Assembly: GCF_029167235.1 (NCBI RefSeq)
Contig: NZ_JARFTR010000126.1
Location: 1 to 36,435 of the forward strand
Source of the DNA: Kamptonema sp. UHCC 0994
GTDB lineage: Bacteria > Cyanobacteriota > Cyanobacteriia > Cyanobacteriales > Microcoleaceae
Direction: 5' to 3'
Length of the DNA: 36,435 nucleotides
Position numbers and translations under genes: made by a program. Below the pieces are notes generated by a model. The model searched no databases. It saw nothing but the letters and a program-made list of their open reading frames with translations, and had not been told where the DNA came from. Below, in pieces: positions 34,396-36,435 of the stretch. Positions within the stretch are counted from its first letter, which is position 1. Every line of letters begins with the position of its first letter.

Positions 34396-36096
34396 ATGTC
34401 TTACTCTTCATCCCTATTCTCTGGTCTAACTGAACAACTGCGCCAACCGACATGGTGGGCAGCGATCGCCTCTGTAGGCATTCACGGAATACTGGGAGTA
34501 AGCACCCCTGTGCTATCCATATTTTACTCACAACCAAAGCTACCGGGAAAAGTTGAAATAGTAGAATTAACACCCGCAGAAATGAGCCGCTTGCCGCAAA
34601 CATTGCCAGCGCAAATATCGCCACCAAATTTCTCAATATCACCCATTCCTGCACCCCCTAATTTAATACCACCATTACCCCCAGAACCTTCTTCAATTCA
34701 GTTACCTTCCTTACCTCCGCGGATGCCGTCTTTTGCTGCGCCTCTACCCCCATTAAATTCGCCTCAACCCTCCAATCAAACCGCATTCACCCCAACCCCA
34801 AATTATCCCTCATTCATCGATCCGCCTTCCCTGCGATCGCAGCCTAGTCCTGTGATTCCACCCCCACCGCTGCAAGGATTTCCTCTGCCAGAACCGAACC
34901 CAGACCGAACAGATCCCCAAAGTGAGAGTGACCTAGATCGGCTAGGAAACACAGGTAACAGAAGGCCGCAGTTTGACCCTCCCAGAATATACACACCCGA
35001 AGACTTCCCCCAAGGGGGAACCACTTCTGACCAAAATAAAACGGCTGTAAATCCAGATCCAAAACAGATTTCGCCAACAGTCCAAGATCCAGGGACAAAT
35101 TCTAGTGTTACACCGCCTTCGCCAACAGTTCAAGATCCGACTAAGAGAAATCGGCTGGCAGAAAGTCCTCTAGTGACTGCGATGCGGCAAAAGCTGGAAG
35201 AGGAACGCCAAGCTCGGCAACAGGAGCAACAGCCGAACTCTGGGACTTCAAATGGCTCTATTTCGGCGAAAGATGAAAAGAATATCGCCTTTGCAAATAC
35301 ATATAATTCTCTGTTGATCAAATTCCAGCAGGCTTATCCTACTTTGGAAACAACGAAGCCGTTTTCTGTACCAGTAGCGTACCCCAGAGAAGCGTGTTCG
35401 CAAAAACTTGAGGACAGAGTGATTTATGGCGTAGTTGTCAAGCCGGAAGGTGCGATCGCTGCTGCTCCTGAACTTTTAGTAACACAAGGTTATAGCATTC
35501 TCAATCTGGCAGCAAAAAATGCTGCTATCGCTTACAAATTTCCAGCAAGCAGCAATCCTAAGCTGTACCCGTTGGTTTTTGATTTTAAGTACGATCGGCA
35601 AATCTGCGGTTCACTTCCTGTAGGGCCGACTCCATCGCCTCAACCACAACCGTCAACTCAGCCATCACCGACTACATCACCTCAACCGCAACCATCAACT
35701 CAGCCATCACCGACTACATCACCTCAACCGCAACCATCAACTCAGCCATCACCGACTACATCACCTCAACCGCAACCATCAACTCAGCCATCACCGATTA
35801 CATCACCTCAACCACAACCATCAACTCAGCCATTATCTGAGCCATCACCAACGTCATCACCAGAACCGTCAACGCCATTGTCACCGGAACCTTCAGCTCA
35901 ACCAGAACCCTCAGCGTCTCCCTCGTCTGAGCCATCATCAACCTCAGCGCCAGAACCCTCAGCGTCTCCCTCGTCTGAGCCATCATCAACCTCAGCGCCA
36001 GAACCCTCAGCGTCTCCCTCGTCTGAGCCATCACCAACCTCAGCGCCAGAACCCTCAGCGCCTCCCTCGTCTGAGCCATCACCAACCTCAAATTAA
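34396..36096 (+). CDS. TonB-like proline-rich envelope protein
   Basis: This 566-residue protein has a short cytoplasmic start and one TM segment (about 20-44), then a long Pro-rich region (about 75-260) of the kind that spans the periplasm. A charged helix follows (about 254-280), then a compact domain (about 297-405) whose core, VIYGVVVKPEGAIAAAPELL and NLAAKNAAIAYKFPAS, resembles the TonB C-terminal fold. The protein then continues for about 160 residues of Pro/Ser/Thr/Glu repeats: about four and a half 14-residue units and about four 16-residue units. TonB normally ends with its C-terminal domain, so this long tail is odd. It probably transduces energy to, or contacts, outer-membrane proteins, but no ExbB/ExbD or receptor gene is nearby. 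Confidence 0.75.
   Translation: MSYSSSLFSGLTEQLRQPTWWAAIASVGIHGILGVSTPVLSIFYSQPKLPGKVEIVELTPAEMSRLPQTLPAQISPPNFSISPIPAPPNLIPPLPPEPSSIQLPSLPPRMPSFAAPLPPLNSPQPSNQTAFTPTPNYPSFIDPPSLRSQPSPVIPPPPLQGFPLPEPNPDRTDPQSESDLDRLGNTGNRRPQFDPPRIYTPEDFPQGGTTSDQNKTAVNPDPKQISPTVQDPGTNSSVTPPSPTVQDPTKRNRLAESPLVTAMRQKLEEERQARQQEQQPNSGTSNGSISAKDEKNIAFANTYNSLLIKFQQAYPTLETTKPFSVPVAYPREACSQKLEDRVIYGVVVKPEGAIAAAPELLVTQGYSILNLAAKNAAIAYKFPASSNPKLYPLVFDFKYDRQICGSLPVGPTPSPQPQPSTQPSPTTSPQPQPSTQPSPTTSPQPQPSTQPSPTTSPQPQPSTQPSPITSPQPQPSTQPLSEPSPTSSPEPSTPLSPEPSAQPEPSASPSSEPSSTSAPEPSASPSSEPSSTSAPEPSASPSSEPSPTSAPEPSAPPSSEPSPTSN
35638..35830 (+). repeat. 42-base coding tandem repeat (PQPQPSTQPSPTTS)
   Basis: Four full 42-base copies start at 35638, 35680, 35722 and 35764, and a partial one at 35806. 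They differ by only a few bases, which indicates recent expansion inside the TonB-like gene. Confidence 0.92.
35908..36090 (+). repeat. 48-base coding tandem repeat (16-residue Ser/Pro/Glu unit)
   Basis: Copies start at 35908, 35956 and 36004, with a slightly varied and truncated one at 36052. The unit encodes PSASPSSEPSSTSAPE. It is unrelated in length to the 42-base repeat before it. Confidence 0.92.
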
Positions 36097-36143
36097 TCAG
36101 GACTTATACCATGTCCGGTTAAATACAGCGGATTCCAGCTTTA

Positions 36144-36229
36144 TGAAGTAGACCCCAGAAACCGGGTTTCTTCTGGATTTATCGCCCGAAATCGGTTTTA
36201 TTCAAGAAACCCGGTTTCTCTGTACTTCA
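36144..36229. repeat. Inverted-repeat element built on AGAAACCGGGTTTCT
   Basis: AGAAACCGGGTTTCTT (36157-36172) is mirrored exactly by AAGAAACCCGGTTTCT (36204-36219), and TGAAGTA (36144-36150) by TACTTCA (36223-36229). Each inner arm is itself nearly palindromic. It lies 48 bases after the TonB-like stop and could also help end its transcript. Confidence 0.7.
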
Positions 36230-36291
36230 CTTACCTGGAAAGTGCTGTACTTGTCATTGCGAGCCAAGCGAAGCGCGTCAAGCGAAGCGCA

Positions 36292-36435
36292 GTTGCGAGG
36301 CGCGAAGCGTTGCGAGGCGCGAAGCGTTGCGAGGCGCGAAGCGTTGCGAGGCGCGAAGCGTTGCGAGGCGCGAAGCGTTGCGAGGCGCGAAGCGTTGCGA
36401 GGCGCGAAGCGTTGCGAGGCGCGAAGCGTTGCGAG
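36292..36435. repeat. 17-base tandem array GTTGCGAGGCGCGAAGC, truncated by window end
   Basis: About eight and a half near-perfect copies of a 17-base GC-rich unit run to the last base of the window. They are preceded by related words (TCATTGCGAGCCAAGCGAAG and AAGCGAAGCGCGTC from 36253). The same words occur in the hairpin repeat at 24659-24728. The true array length is unknown. Confidence 0.93.

Noticed and set aside
35798-36091. Antisense open frame with a repetitive 97-residue product
   Set aside because: It is only the reverse reading of the 48- and 42-base coding repeats in the TonB-like gene; repeats of lengths divisible by three keep all frames open.
36292-36435. CRISPR array
   Set aside because: The 17-base units are directly contiguous with no unique spacers, and no cas gene is in the window. 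The STRR arrays fail for the same reason.

Overview
The window comes from a cyanobacterium, probably a filamentous one with a large genome. The evidence is the cyanobacterial suf layout (sufR divergent from sufB-sufC-sufD-sufS), many GCGATCGC (HIP1) octamers, heptanucleotide short tandem repeats (STRRs) in several gaps, chemosensory genes with hybrid CheA-receiver kinases, and a cyanobacterial-type protein-arginine-deiminase homologue. No plasmid, phage or transposase gene is visible, so this looks like chromosome.

Layout. (1) 1-4.5 kb, minus strand: the end of a chemosensory cluster, MCP -> CheA with receiver -> CheB (cut by the window edge). (2) 4.7-7.9 kb, minus: a secreted PAD-family protein that has lost its catalytic residues, preceded by nadC. 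(3) 8.0-8.3 kb, minus: a lone 5S rRNA gene with its own promoter and a terminator hairpin. (4) 8.4-10.2 kb, minus: an MscS-type channel. (5) 10.35-23.9 kb, minus: a long, compact set that reads, in transcription order, hypothetical double-repeat protein, small TPR protein, CheW, CheR-TPR, MCP, MCP, Cys-rich CheW, CheA-receiver, CheB, receiver-PP2C phosphatase, SiaB-like ATP-binding protein, STAS protein. (6) 23.9-30.5 kb: sufR (minus) and sufB, an aspartic-protease-like gene, sufC, sufD, sufS (plus). (7) 30.6-36.1 kb, plus: PrpF-family isomerase, APC permease, Nudix-like protein, TonB-like Pro-rich protein. The right end runs into a 17-base tandem array that the window truncates.

The main find is region 5. 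Gene content and order match the Wsp system of pseudomonads (MCP, CheW, CheR-TPR, CheW, CheA-receiver, CheB, then WspR). The last gene carries a receiver that closely resembles that of WspR, but the diguanylate cyclase is replaced by a SpoIIE/PP2C phosphatase, followed at once by a SiaB/DUF6272-like kinase candidate and a STAS antagonist. The likely pathway is: envelope or surface signal -> two MCPs adapted by CheR and CheB -> CheA -> receiver-PP2C -> dephosphorylation of the STAS protein, opposed by the kinase -> an unknown partner-switch target. This is a phosphorylation-controlled partner switch in place of c-di-GMP synthesis.

Other points of interest are the PAD pseudoenzyme, a CheA with a duplicated and degenerate first HPt domain, two neighbouring MCPs with nearly identical signalling DNA but different sensors, an aspartic protease inside the suf operon, a Nudix protein with a degenerate Nudix box, STRR arrays that end against start codons, and several MITE-like inverted-repeat elements. 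All calls come from reading the sequence; comparisons to named families rest on remembered motifs and no database search was run.
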